A stretch of 64,000 bases of DNA from Canna indica (lineage: Eukaryota > Streptophyta > Magnoliopsida > Zingiberales > Cannaceae), in contig CP136893.1 in the NCBI GenBank assembly GCA_034359265.1, positions 17,241,001-17,305,000 of the forward strand, read 5' to 3'. A program made the translations under genes and the position numbers. This document shows positions 31,468-42,436 of this stretch, in pieces; position 1 is the first letter of the stretch, and every line of letters starts with the position of its first letter. Under the pieces are notes generated by a model, which worked only from the letters and a program-made list of their open reading frames with translations, was not told where the DNA came from and did no database searches.

Positions 31468-32830
31468 TATACATATGATACTGATCAACTCAAATACCAT
31501 TTTCAACATTATTGTAGGCCCAAATCACTAAATCAGGAATTGTTAAAAAATGATGAAGAGAAAATGGAATAAGAAGTGTGCCAAATACCATTTGGTTTGT
31601 TATATCTTGAATTATTTGAATTAAAAGCATTTGGGCCTACAATAATGTTGAAAACAACCTGAGGAATCTTTGTCATGGCTTAAATAAATAAGTCTTTCAA
31701 ATTGAAAATAATCTGAAGAACTTTTGTCGGGCTAACTAAAATAAAACTTTGATACTGATATCATACATATCAGTATGATACTGATATACTGATATCATAC
31801 ATATCAGTATCACTTTGTTTTTTTTTTCCCCTTAATCGATGACCTATCCTTGAACAGGAAAAGTGAACCTAAGCAATGTGACAAAGAGTCCCTGCCACTA
31901 TTGCAGAAGCATGTAGAGGTGACCTGTGACCACTCTGCAATTAATGCTTCAGTGGCTCCATCTAATAGCTGTGTGAAATCTTAAATTTCTTTATCAATAG
32001 AATTAGAGAGGTTGGCATCAGATATTTTACTTGTAGGCAAGATGCTCTATCTTAAATTTCTCTACGAACTTATTGTTCAACAAAGTCATTTGCTTCATTC
32101 AGTAAAACAGTGACCTGATACCACATCTAATAAAAAGATGTGCCATGATCAAGATAGCCAAATCTGAAACTATCTATCTTTATTTTTTTGTTAACTTGAA
32201 GAATAAGATCATGTTTTAGATCTCAGCTTATAAAACCCTCTTTGACTATTTTTTTGTTAACTTGAAGCATAAGCTTATTTTTTTTGTTTTGATGAAGTTG
32301 TGGAGAACACTTTGCTTCTTATTTTTCATAAGAAGCAAAGTCTGATAACATTCATAGCTTATGTTTAAGTATAGTAGATCATTTGGTGATCTACTATACT
32401 ACTGATCAGTATGTATCAACTGATACTGATCAGTATCAGTATCAGTATGAATGATTTCTTTCTGCTTACCAATTAGCATCTTGATGTTCTTATACATGAA
32501 AATTAGCCTGTAATCATCATTGTGGACCTTAGCTTTAAATCTCATAGAATTGTGAAGAGAGGTAAAGCCTGTAATCATCATTACTTCTCATATGGCATGC
32601 TCTTTCATAGGTATCTATGATCAACTCCTTTAATGTGGACTAGGAGCTAAGCCTCTTGCTTGGACTTATGGTCCTTTATAGATCATTTTTCAAGCCTCCT
32701 ATAGCATCATAAAATTCAAGATTGGTGATACTGATCAGTATCAGTAAACTGATAGTATCAGTATACTGATACTGATACTGATACAGATCAGTTAATACAG
32801 ATCAGTATGTATATGAATATTGGCTTAAAT
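31468..32830. repeat. CACTA-1 interior with dispersed GATACTGATCAGTATC words
   Basis: Clusters of tgatactgatcagtatcag and shorter versions (gatactgat, atcagtat) occur at about 31474, 31745-31820, 32397-32452 and 32724-32812. No transposon gene lies in this stretch. The same palindrome is present near the left end of CACTA-1 (16934-16974), so it is a feature of this element or of sequence it captured. Confidence 0.75.
31855..31986 (+). pseudogene. Possible captured exon of unknown gene
   Basis: After a T-rich tract and ttgaacag (acceptor-like), the plus strand is open for about 43 codons: KSEPKQCDKESLPLLQKHV, then EVTCDHSAINASVAPSNSC, KS and a stop. Codon composition is far less AT-rich than the surroundings. 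I do not recognise the protein. It could be the last exon of a host gene carried by CACTA-1, like the aminotransferase fragment. Confidence 0.35.
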
Positions 32831-33689
32831 TAGTTTTCCTGGTCCTTATGATGATAATTAATTAATTAATTATGCTTTGTATATATATAACTTTGTATCT
32901 CTTGAGAGTTTATTATTGACTTCATTCCTATTTATATATATGCATCAAGTGTACTTCTCTTCATATATAGACATGGAACAGATTACTTTATCGGTTGCTT
33001 TTGGAATTTTTTTTCTGGATTGGTAGATAGGCATTGCATCTGCATGCATGAGCTAAGGTTTTTATTTGGAGGGGGAATTGAACAATTCAGCCTCAGCATC
33101 AGCCTCAGCATGATGAATTGAATTCAGCATGCTGAATTCAATTCAGCTTCATTTTTGCTTGTTAAGGCATTGGAAAAACATTTAGCAAAAACACTGTATT
33201 ATTTCATTTTCTTGAAAGTGGAAATGGATGCACTGAAGTCCAGCAAAAATTATTCAGACCAGTCTAACTGTATGATTGTTTCAGCATGCTGAATTCTGAA
33301 TTGTTTCAGCATGTTTCAGCATGCTGAAATGTTCAGCATCAATGTATGGGTAGCTGAGTGATAGATTAATGGTGGTAGGTATTAGAAAACTTAGTTTAAG
33401 CCTATTAATATAATTGATAGGAATCTTAGGATGATCTATCAATCACTTGATGTCACTGTATGCATGTTGACTACAAGCAAATTGGTCGTTTCATGATTTG
33501 CTTTTGGTTTCAGAAACAGTTTTATCTAAGTCTTGAATTAGCTACCCATTTGTTAACTTTCCTGTTGTAGAATCATGTGTTTATTTATCTCAATATTTTT
33601 ATATTCAACTGAATCCTTATTGGTGCAAGTCAATTTGAATCATGTGTTTATTAAAATGATTGTATTAATGTTTTCTTTTTGTAAGCCCG
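32831..33689. other. Non-coding CACTA-1 sequence before its second ORF
   Basis: AT-rich with no gene apart from the palindrome cluster listed separately. The last part is probably intron or leader of the second ORF, because coding similarity begins at about 33690. Confidence 0.45.
33085..33345. repeat. CAGCATGCTGAATT palindrome cluster
   Basis: The words cagcatgctgaattc, ttcagcatgctgaaa, ctcagcatcagcctcagcat and close variants recur about eight times. Most contain the self-complementary core CAGCATGCTG. No coding frame overlaps them. Confidence 0.8.
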
Positions 33690-34704
33690 ATACACCTGGG
33701 ATCCTGCCATTCAGGTTCAGGTGGAGGATGCTTAGGAAGCTTACAATAAGAAGCTTTTTAAGGATATCCTCCACCGTGCGCGGGATGAGGGGCGGGCAAA
33801 AGTAGGTGGTAATCGGGATACGCCTATGGATGCGCTGAAGGGAAATGGGCCCAACTGGGTAACGAGCCACGTATGGGATGGACTATGCGACATCTGGGCG
33901 TCCGAGGAGTGGCAGGGTGCCTCCCGAACGGCGCACCGGAACCGGATGACGCTAGTTGAGGGATTCGTGGCCCGACATACCGGTGGGTCCATCCCATTTA
34001 CTAGTCACGAGCGTCGCTTGGTAAGTAATTTAATAATAGTTTTTATTATTTATTATAGAAAAACTAATTATATTTATTTTATTGCAAGGGACGCGAGACG
34101 AGCAAGGGACGCTCATTCCGACTGATCCTTTGAGGGTCTTCGAGGAGACACATAGATATAAACATGGTCCTCGCCGGGGTGAGTTCATCAGCGGGAGGCT
34201 GGAGACGATCCTGATAAGTTAATATTTAATAAAGTTTATATTTTAAAAAAATTATATTAGTTCAATTATGTAAAATTAATTTAAATAATCAATCTTTAAA
34301 GACCACGTATTCTGAGTTGGTGACCCAGCGGGGAGGTGATCTTGATGTTGACGCATGGATGCAGGTGACAGGAGTCGACCACGGCCGTGTATATGGCATT
34401 GGCACAACGGCCCACGCACGGACGTTGTTGCAGCCACATGGTGCGGGGTCGTCTACCTTCACCTCTTCCACTGCTGGTCCATCAACTTCACATGCGGGCC
34501 AGGATCGGTTGCAGCCATAGAGGCTTCGCACACAGAATTACAGGCTTCTCATGTAGCTTTGGAAGCTTCTCATGCACGCCTCATCAGTGAGATGGCCGCT
34601 ATGAGGGAGTACATGGCACATATTGCTTCTTCCATGCCTGGTGCTCCGGCCCCTCCGTCTCCCCCATCATTTGACGCGACGCCAGCTGATGCCGTCCCGA
34701 TGTA
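33690..34704 (+). pseudogene. CACTA-1 second ORF (Transposase_24-like)
   Basis: Three exons match the second ORF of CACTA-2. Exon A (to 34020) reads YNKKLFKDILHRARDEGR, GPNWVTSHVWDGLCDIWAS and GASRTAHRNRMTLVEGF, ending at donor ttg|gtaagt. An in-frame TAG lies near its start (about 33733). Exon B (about 34089-34216) reads GTLIPTDPLRVFEETHRYKH. Exon C (about 34301-34704) reads YSELVTQRGGDLDVDAWMQ and VDHGRVYGIGTTAHAR. A frameshift follows at about 34515, then ASHVALEASHARLISEMAA, a likely coiled coil, and a stop at 34704. The role by family is DNA binding at the element ends; this copy is broken. Confidence 0.8.
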
Positions 34705-35015
34705 GCCCCTCTCCTCGCCGCATCCGTCGCCGCCACATGATGCACATCATGATTGATGTATTTTATTTTCTATTTTGATGTAAACATGTTTTGATACGAT
34801 GTAAATATTACATTTTAATATAATAATATGTATAAACAATATAATTTGATGTACGTCATGAATATTCTCTCGTTGTGGCAATATTTTGATATAATTTTGT
34901 ATCTTGTATATTCTTTGATTGTAACATTGTATTTTGATATAATTTGATGTTGATGTTAAATGTAAACAGGCATTTTAAAAAAAACTATTATAAATTATTT
35001 TAAAAAAAAAAACAT

Positions 35016-35423
35016 ATTGGCGACGGATCTGCGACCGCTATCTCCGCCGCAAAAAGTATATCGATCTAGTCGCCAAAGCGGTCGCAATTGTAGTTTCTGC
35101 GACGGCATAAGCGGTCGTACTACAGTCGCACTACAGTCGCAGATATATATATTTTGCGACGGAAAAAGCGGTCGCCACACCGTCGCCTATGTAATGTATG
35201 TGACGGTCAAGTAAGGTCGTAGATATTACGCGACCACATTCTGCGACCGCCGAGGGCCGTCGCTCTACGGTCGCAGAGTGTTATCTTCTGCGACCGCTAC
35301 TTATGCCGTCGTAGTTTTTCTGCGACGATGTCTTTTGCTACCGCTTGTTTCCGTCGCAGAAGGTCTTTGGCAACCGTTTTGCGACGGCATTTTCCGTCAC
35401 AGATAAATCGTTTTTTAGTAGTG
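35016..35423. repeat. Right subterminal repeats and end of CACTA-1
   Basis: Dense copies of gcgacggcat, gcgaccgc, gccgtcgc and gcggtcgc in both orientations, ending in the terminal repeat ttttttagtagtg. The 34705-35015 stretch before it is AT-rich and empty. Open frames at 34995-35214 only run through these repeats. Confidence 0.88.
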
Positions 35424-35432
35424 ACTGATTGT

Positions 35433-35440
35433 TATATAAG
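35433..35440 (+). promoter_or_regulatory. TATA box of the CYP76-like gene
   Basis: TATATAAG lies 53 bases upstream of the P450 start codon and only 7-10 bases from the right end of CACTA-1. Everything upstream of it in the ancestral promoter is now 19 kb away, left of 16376. Confidence 0.65.
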
Positions 35441-35492
35441 CACGGCTCACTCCAATTTAATTATTTGGCCATATCTTCCGCATTGTTGCATC

Positions 35493-35590
35493 ATGGAGCT
35501 CTCAATGGAGTCCTCCATTCTGTGGCTGCTTCTTCCTCTCCTTCTCTCCATCATCTTCCTACTTTCCAAATCATTCATGAAGGCCATTTC
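35493..35590 (+). pseudogene. CYP76-like P450, first part of exon 1 (membrane anchor)
   Basis: The start codon at 35493 opens MELSMESSILWLLLPLLLS, then IIFLLSKSFMKAIS. This is the single N-terminal ER membrane anchor of a plant microsomal P450. The frame is cut after the ATTTC at 35586-35590, where copia A begins, and continues at 60687. The next residues there (SRDHRLPPGPKP) are the Pro-rich hinge expected directly after the anchor, so the two pieces were adjacent before the insertion. Confidence 0.85.
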
Positions 35591-35831
35591 TATAGGTTTT
35601 GCAGTAGTGGAAGAAACGAATTGATTCCAATGAATTGAAGCAGCATACATATATGGTGTGTATTTATACACACAGCCAGCGGAAAATGACAAGAATGCTA
35701 CATGTAACAGTGATACAAACTGAAATATAGAACTGATATTTATTTACTATAGCGGTTGAGTAAGTGTCGCTGTGGATGAGCTACAGTGGCCACGTGTAGA
35801 GGATGTATTATGAGAGATATTGGTGTTAATA
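35591..35831 (-). repeat. 3' LTR of copia A
   Basis: Begins tataggttttgcagtagtgg and ends gagatattggtgttaata. The polypurine tract ttgaagggaa (element strand) adjoins it at 35832-35842. It matches the right LTR except for a roughly 200-base insertion in that copy. Confidence 0.9.
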
Positions 35832-35835
35832 TTCC

Positions 35836-35970
35836 CTTCAAGGGGTCTTCGAAGGACACCCATCTTGCTTCTGCGATCGAGATATTCTGTAGTAGCAGTG
35901 GCTTTAGTAAGTGAGTCTGCTTGGCTGAAGAGCTGCTGGTATATGCTGAATGACGATGCTTCTTCTTTGT
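35836..35970 (-). pseudogene. Copia A RNase H C-terminus
   Basis: The minus strand reads SIYQQLFSQADSLTKATAT, then TEYLDRRSKMGVL, the typical end of copia RNase H (QLADxxTK...F..LRSKLGV). It is cut at 35971 by the Athila-like LTR. The part of RNase H that should lie between here and 42437 is missing. Confidence 0.8.
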
Positions 35971-37120
35971 TGAGTGTCGAATTTATCAAAAATAAATATC
36001 TACTTCTTGAGATTTTATAGTCGTGATAAGTAGAGTCGAATTCACAGATACTAGTTAGTTTCAAATTCTTTCAAAACCAGAAATTAAAAGAAATGAAAAA
36101 AATGAGGGGTTTTGTGATTAGATGCAAGATGTAAATAAAAACAGTAATTAAAAATAGTAATTAAAATTGAGGAGAAATTAATGAGAGGAAAGTCTAGCTA
36201 AAAGTACATTCTCGATCTCGGTTCGTAGGATTGATCATAGACACAAATGATGAGTTCCTTTATTTCTAGCAAATTTAATAGACTATGTGAATTGAACAGC
36301 AATCTTACATGTCAAATTAATTTAAGAATTTCATTAGTACGGATTGAACAGCAACCTCGACTAATTTGCCTCTAAATCCGGCATGGAACAACCATACCGA
36401 AAGACTAACTATTGTCCTAATAATCTGGTAACAGACCAACAATTAAAAAGGAACAATAGAATAATTTCTGCATGAAATAAATGAATACTAGAAAGTAAAA
36501 GATGTTAAGCACGGAGGAATCTCACAACCCGTAGAACCGAAATGTCGAATCGTTCTTTAGCTAAAAAGAAGTGAATTAGCCACACATCGCAAACACAAAC
36601 ATTTTCATTCTCCAAAAATCACTGATGAATTCAAACTTAATTCTAAACTAAAAAGAGCAAAACTAAAAAGAAGGCTAAAGCTAAAAACTGTAGCCCCTGT
36701 TCATTACAACTTTTCTCCTCTTATAGGAGAATTCCAAACCTACCTAGAATACAAAATAAAAATCAAATCAACCTTACATGACAATAAACTAACAACCAAA
36801 TATCTTGGTTTAATATTTTAGACACAAAAGGATAGTCCAAATTCGCATGGAAAACAAAATTTCAGCCTTTAACATAGTAAATTTTGGATCTGTCACGTGC
36901 ATCTTTACTAAGGCGTGGGCACGTCCAAGGCAGTGCGACCAGGTCCAGCTGTCTTTCCAATTTCCAGCTTCCAAAAAACGTGCAAGGGGATTCTTTTTTA
37001 TTTCTTTCCATCATTTGTTACCTAAAAATTAAACAAAATAATAAATATATTTTAGGAAGTATTTAATTCGAATTTAACATGAAAATAAGCAACAAAAGAT
37101 GGAAAATAAATATGTCATCA
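35971..37120 (-). repeat. 3' LTR of the Athila-like element
   Basis: About 1,150 bases, closely matching 41292-42436. Both contain tggatgagttcctttattt-like and ggaggaatctcacaacccgt blocks. Confidence 0.92.
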
Positions 37121-38775
37121 GATCTCCCCACACTTAAACAATACTTGTCCTCAAGCATAACTCAAACCGAACAATCACTCTCTTTAAAATTCATCGCACC
37201 CTATCGCAGCTCTCATCATAAAGTCTTAACGACTCAAACAAAAAGACAATAGCAAACAAACCTTTCACAATGAAATCTCATCCATCCACACAAATTTATG
37301 ATTACTTAGATGCACATTAAGAGTACAAGATGCAAAGGCTAAAAATATTTAAGCACACATGCAAATTTTAAAAAGAATCATTGCACAAAAGTAACATCTA
37401 CCAAGCAATGCCACAAGTCGAAAAACTAAGAGACTTAACTTATTGATTGAGCACCTTTTATTTTCCTAGATCGTTGCTCAACCTTTTGACGCGAGAACTT
37501 GCATTGGTGATGCATGCACCCGGTTACTCGATTGGCCCCAAATCTAAGTTCTTTGCCTAGAATGTCATGCAATCTTTTGATGCGACGACACACATTGGTG
37601 ATGCATGCACCCGGTTACTCGGTTGATCACAATTCTAGGTGGCTACTAGCTCTACTCATGATCTTTGGTGATCAGTGGAGTAGTGATGTTCATTCTTTCT
37701 TTTTCTTTTTCTTTTTCTCCTCTTCTTTTTTTTTCCAGACTTGAGGCATAACAAAGTAAAGTTCCTATTGTGCAAGATAAAACTAAGCAGGCATGGTTGT
37801 TTCAAAGTTTATTGCATCTTGAAATTCTGAGAGATCATCAAGAGATAGTCATATATCGTGTGGAGAGGAAAAAATACCATGTTCAAGTCAACTCCCTATT
37901 GTAATTCAGTTCAGGCATCAAGACACAATGATTTGGGCTTTTCAATGTTATAAATGAACATTTCAAGATAGTAATTAAAATGTATGAGCTGAAAATAAAT
38001 CAAGGACTAAATTTCAAAAGGACTGTGCGACACGAAAAATACCAAAGAAAAATGGCAGCTAGCAACATAATAGTGATTTCCATAAAAAATTCAGCTAGCT
38101 ACAAAATTTCCGCATTGAAAGTTTAATTTTTATGCAAGTTAATTTCAGAAAAGTCATGTTTGAATAAAAACATGTATCATGCAAAATAAATCCCTCCCCC
38201 ACACTTAAAATCCACATTGTCCCTAATGTGATTCAAAATAAATTCAAAGCAAAATAAGAGCAGATTGGGAAAACGAGAACTTCCCTGAATATTGGAGGAG
38301 GGTGTCGGCTGCTTGCTACTGCCTTGGGTTTTAGGCGTGGTCATGCCTAAAATTTCAAGTCTGTCTTTTAAATTTTGTCTCACCTTTCTTTTAGAATTTT
38401 CAAAGCTCTACCATTGGTATCGAATTCACCATTTGCCAAAAGATAATTAGAAGAAATTAAAATCAGAAGTAAAAGAAAAATAAAAATAGATCTAAAGAAA
38501 TTGAAAAGAAAATTATGCAAAAGTAAATACTAATAAATAAGGCGTGGGCACGCCTAAAACTTGGGTTGCCTCCCAAAAGTGCCCTTGTTTATTGTCCTAG
38601 GCTACAACACTGCAATGTTTCACGTAACTCTAGTTGCGTATTTTAGATGCCTAGGTAGCGGCCTCAATTCCAATTACGGTGTCTGCACAATAGAATGTAG
38701 AAGTTTAGTGCAAGAAATAGATGATTCTAGGCATGAAGCATTAGTTTATGTGGTTTTGAGCGCCTTTATTTCAAC
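37121..38775. other. Non-coding interior of the Athila-like element
   Basis: No coding frame. At about 37470-37530 and 37560-37630 a segment of about 65 bases is repeated, with the shared word cattggtgatgcatgcaccc followed by ggttactcg. A pyrimidine run lies at 37695-37737. The place of RT, RNase H and integrase is taken by this DNA. Confidence 0.7.
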
Positions 38776-39834
38776 CTACAAATTATTTTCATAATCAATT
38801 TCAATACTGTCCAGATTGATATTCATATCCATAACACTCAAATTAAATATTTCATGAGCTGAAATGCCAATAAAATCAATACTGTTAACACAAAGTTTTT
38901 GGCTAGAAAATTTCATACCATCATAAACATTGAACTTAATGACTTCCCCATCAAATTCCATAGTGAGTGTGTCATCATACACATCTATTTTTGTCCTAGC
39001 TGTGCTAAGAAAGGGTCTTCCAAGCAAAATTTTTGATGAGTTGAAAGATGTGTCTTCCTCCATATTTAGCACCAAAAAATCTGCAGGAAAGACTAAATTA
39101 TTTACTTGAATTTTACATCTTCCAACACCCCTTCGGGGTAAACAACCGACCTGTCAGCTAATTGAATGATCACACTTGACATTTTCAATGGACTAATATT
39201 TAAAGATGAATAAATAGACAATGGCATGACATTTACAGATGCCCCTAAATCACACATAGCTCTTTTTATACCAATATTGCCTCTCTTGCAAGAAATAGCA
39301 AACATACCTTGATCTTTGCATTTGGGAGGTAATTTTCTTTGAATTACAACGAAAATATTTCCTCTCACACTTACCTTTTCATTACCAGTCAGCCTTTTCT
39401 TATTGGTGCACAATTCTTTAAGAAATTTGGCATACCGAAGTATTTGCTTAATAGCGTCAAGTAAGGGAATATTTATTTCAACTTTACGAAAAAATTCAAA
39501 AATCTATTTTTCTTCATTTTCCTTCTTAGACTTGGCCAATCTTCCTGGAAAGGGAGGCTTAATCATCAATGTTCTCGGCTGTTCTAGTTTATTTTATTTC
39601 TGGTTAGCTGAAATTTTAGTTTTAGTTTCTGTCTCTAAGGCATGCCCACACCTTGGCAGACTAGGTTCTGTTTCTAAAGCATGCCCACGTCTTGGCAGGC
39701 TAGGTTCTGCTAACTCTTTCCCACTTCTCAGAGTTATTGCGCTAGCATTCTGTTTTGGGTTAATGACAGTTTGTAATGGCAGTTTGCCTTGTGATTCCAA
39801 CTTGCTTAGAGATGATGTCAATTGGCCCATTTAA
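38776..39834 (-). pseudogene. Athila-like protease region
   Basis: Minus-strand frames 39413-39102 and 39075-38776 give the retropepsin region of Athila/Tat elements: FAISCKRGNIGIKRAMCDLG, then ASVNVMPLSIYSSL with the D-L-G-A active site, VIIQLADRSVVYPEGV, LLGRPFLSTARTKIDVYDD and TMEFDGEVIKFNVYD. The upstream frame 39834-39594 is the gag-protease linker, with repeated 'SLPRRGHALETE' units. Frames are separated by stops at about 39590 and 39090. The reading ends where RT would begin. Confidence 0.85.
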
Positions 39835-39988
39835 TTCTCCAAAATTTGAATGCTTGTCTTTGTTTCCATTATGCTTGCTTTTGTATCCATTATGCTTGTT
39901 TTTGTTTCAATTATGCTTGCTTTTGTTTCCTATTGAAATTGTTGTGTACTAAGTGCAAGTGATTTAACGATTTCTTCAAGAGATGTAC

Positions 39989-41176
39989 CTAAATTTGAAG
40001 GGTATTGTTGTGACGGGTCAGGTTGCTTAGGTTGGAATTGCTGGAAATTTGATGGTTGCGCTCCATAACTGAAATTTGGATGATCCCTCCATCATGGGTT
40101 ATAAGTGTTCGAATAAAGATCATATCTCCTTTGTGGAAGACTAGAAATCCTCCAATAGCATTGACATATTTTTCAATATCATCTTGGAGTGTAGGACACA
40201 TATCGGTAGGATGACCAACATGAGCACAAATTTCGCAAACTTTAGCCTGTGATGTGTTTCCTGCAACCAAATTCTTGATCATAGAAGTTAGATGAAAAAT
40301 TTTAGATTCAATGGAGGATACATTTACCTCATTTACCCCTCTTGAAGGTTCTTGCCGAAACTCAAATTATTGTGAATTGACAGCCATGATGGAGATTAAT
40401 TCCCTAGCAGCTTGAGGAGTTTTGTTCACTATAGCCCCACCACTTGCTGCATCCATCATCCTCCTTTCCATGGGTAGCAAACTTTCATAAAAATATTGGA
40501 TCAGTAATTGTTCAGAAATACCATGTTGAGGGCAGCTTGCACATAACCGTTTGAATCTTTCCCAATATTCATGTAAAGTCTGTGTGTCTTTTTATTTAAT
40601 TCCACAGATTTCCCTCCTAATTCCAGCGGCTCGTGAAGCTGGAAAGAATTTATCCAAGAACAACCTTAGCAAATCTGTCCATACATTGATTGATCCAGGA
40701 GGAAGGTAGAACAACCACTCCTTGGCTGCATCTGCTAAGTAAAAAGGGAAGGCTCGCAATTTGATTTGCTTATCGGATATCCCGTGTGGTTTCAATATTG
40801 AACATACAACGTGGAATTCCTTCAAGTGCTTGTGAGAGTCTTCATTTTCAAGTTCTCGAAAAATAGGTAAGAGATGTATTAGTCCAGATTTTAATTCAAA
40901 GTTTACATCTAATTTTGGGTAAGTGATGCATAATGATGGTTGGTTAAAATGTGCAGCAGCCAGTTCGCGCAAAGTCAGATTATTTTCAACCATTTCTGCT
41001 TCTATTTCTGCTTCTGTTTCAGTGTTAAGGCGTGCCCATGTCTCGTCTGCTGTTGAAGATGAGGGTGTCGAAACGTGTTTGCCCTGCTGTTGGGTAGCCT
41101 TTCTAAGACTTCTAGCAGTCTTCTCAATCTCATGATTGTATATGAGTTCTCTTGTGCGATCAGATCTGACCATCAA
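39989..41176 (-). pseudogene. Athila-like gag
   Basis: The frame 41176-40592 contains the gag core: TLRELAAAHFNQPSLCITYP, NFELKSGLIHLLPIF, LKEFHVVCSILKPHG, LRAFPFYLADAAKEWLFYL and FFPASRAAGIRREICG. A zinc knuckle C-E-I-C-A-H-V-G-H-P-T-D-M-C (C-x2-C-x4-H-x4-C) follows at about 40240-40190 in the frame 40282-39989. Several stops lie between about 40590 and 40290. It packages RNA in active elements; this copy is broken. Confidence 0.88.
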
Positions 41177-41265
41177 TGTTAAGACGCGCCCACATTTAAC
41201 TTGTTTGGAATTTTTCTACACAGTCAAAATTGGTCAACAAAAGAATTAAAACGGATTATTACCAA

Positions 41266-41283
41266 TCCCCGGCAACGGCGCCA
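41266..41283 (-). other. Primer-binding site (Asp-tRNA) of the Athila-like element
   Basis: The minus strand reads TGGCGCCGTTGCCGGGGA, the tRNA-Asp-complementary site common in plant gypsy elements, eight bases from the LTR. Confidence 0.9.
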
Positions 41284-41291
41284 AAATTTGA

Positions 41292-42436
41292 TGAGTGTCG
41301 AATCTACCAAAAATAAATACCTACTTCTTGAGATTTTACAGTCGTGACAAGTAGGGTCGAATCCATAGAGACTGATTAGTTTCAAATTCTTTCAAAACCA
41401 GAAATTAAAAGAAAGAGAAAAAAAAAAGGATTGTGATTAGATGCAAGAAGATGTAAATAAAAATAGTAATTAAAATTGAGGAGAAATTAATGAGAGGAAA
41501 GTCTAGCTAAGAGTACATTCTCGATCTCGGTTCATAGGATTGATCATAGACACAAAGGATGAGTTCCTTTATTTCTAGTAAATTTAATAGACTATGTGAA
41601 TTGAATAGCAATCTCACATGTCAAATTAATTCAAGAATTTCATTGGTACGGATTGAACAGCAACCTCGACTAATTTGCCTCTAAATCCGGCATGGAACCG
41701 CCATATTGGAAGACTAACTATTGTCCTAATAATATGGTAATAGGCCAACAATTAAAAAAGAACAATAGAATAATTTCTGCATGAAATAAATGAATACTAG
41801 AAAGTAAAAGATGTTAAGCACGGAGGAATCTCACAACCCGTAGAACCGAAATATCGAATCGTCCTTTAGCTAGAAAGAAGTGAATTAGCCACACATCGCA
41901 AACACAAATATTTTCATTCTCCAAAAATCACTGATGAATTCAAACTTAATTCTAAACTAAAAAGAGCAAAACAAAAAAGAATGCTAAAGCTAAAAACTGC
42001 AGCTCATGTTCATTACAACTTTTCTCCTCTTATAGGAGAATTCCAAACCTAACTAGAATAGAAAATAAAAATCAAATCAACCTTACATGACAATAAACTA
42101 ACAACCAAATATCTTGGTTTAATATTTTAGACACAAAATGATAGTCCAAATTCGCATGGAAACTTGGAAATAAAATTTCAGCCTTTAACATGGTAAATTC
42201 TAGATCTGTCACATGCATCTTTACTAAGGCATGGGCACATCCAAGGCAGTGCGACCAGGTCCAGCTGTCTTTCCAATTTCCAGCTTCCAAAAAACGTGCA
42301 AGGGGATTCTTTTTTATTTCTTTCCATCATTTGTTGCCCAAAAATTAAATAAAAGAATAAACACATTTTAGAATGTATTTAATTCGAATTTAGCATGAAA
42401 ATAAGTAACAAAAGATGGAAAACAAACATGTCATCA
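41292..42436 (-). repeat. 5' LTR of the Athila-like element
   Basis: Matches 35971-37120 nearly throughout. The open frames at 42072-42366 are LTR sequence, not genes. Confidence 0.92.

Larger units (their letters stand above)
16376..35423 (+). mobile_element. CACTA-1: complete CACTA transposon, 19,048 bp
   Basis: The left end reads CACTACTAAAAAAATAGC and the right end GATAAATCGTTTTTTAGTAGTG, so the terminal inverted repeat is CACTACTAAAAAA. The 3-bp target duplication ACT is present on both sides (16373-16375 and 35424-35426), as expected for CACTA elements. Both ends carry subterminal arrays of GCGACGG/GCGACCG words. Inside, on the plus strand, are a Transposase_21 gene (20484-23944) and a second ORF (33690-34704). 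A captured host gene fragment lies between the left end and the transposase. CACTA-2 is inserted between the two transposon genes; without it CACTA-1 is about 12 kb. The transposase is broken, so this copy is not autonomous now. Confidence 0.93.
35971..42436 (-). mobile_element. Athila/Tat-like gag-protease element (non-autonomous LTR retrotransposon)
   Basis: Two long LTRs (35971-37120 and 41292-42436, about 1.15 kb each) bracket 4.2 kb. LTR ends are TGAGTGTCGAAT and ATGTCATCA on the plus strand. The primer-binding site (41266-41283, complementary to Asp-tRNA) and a polypurine tract (37121-37134) fix the minus orientation. The interior encodes only gag and protease; RT, RNase H and integrase are absent and replaced by 1.6 kb of non-coding DNA (37135-38775). 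It resembles the gag-only (TR-GAG) type of plant element that depends on others for reverse transcription. Flanking 5-mers (tttgt and cagcg) do not match. Confidence 0.88.

Noticed and set aside
37514..37744. 76-residue plus-strand frame with a Phe/Ser tail
   Set aside because: Covers a direct repeat and a pyrimidine run in the non-coding interior of the Athila-like element.
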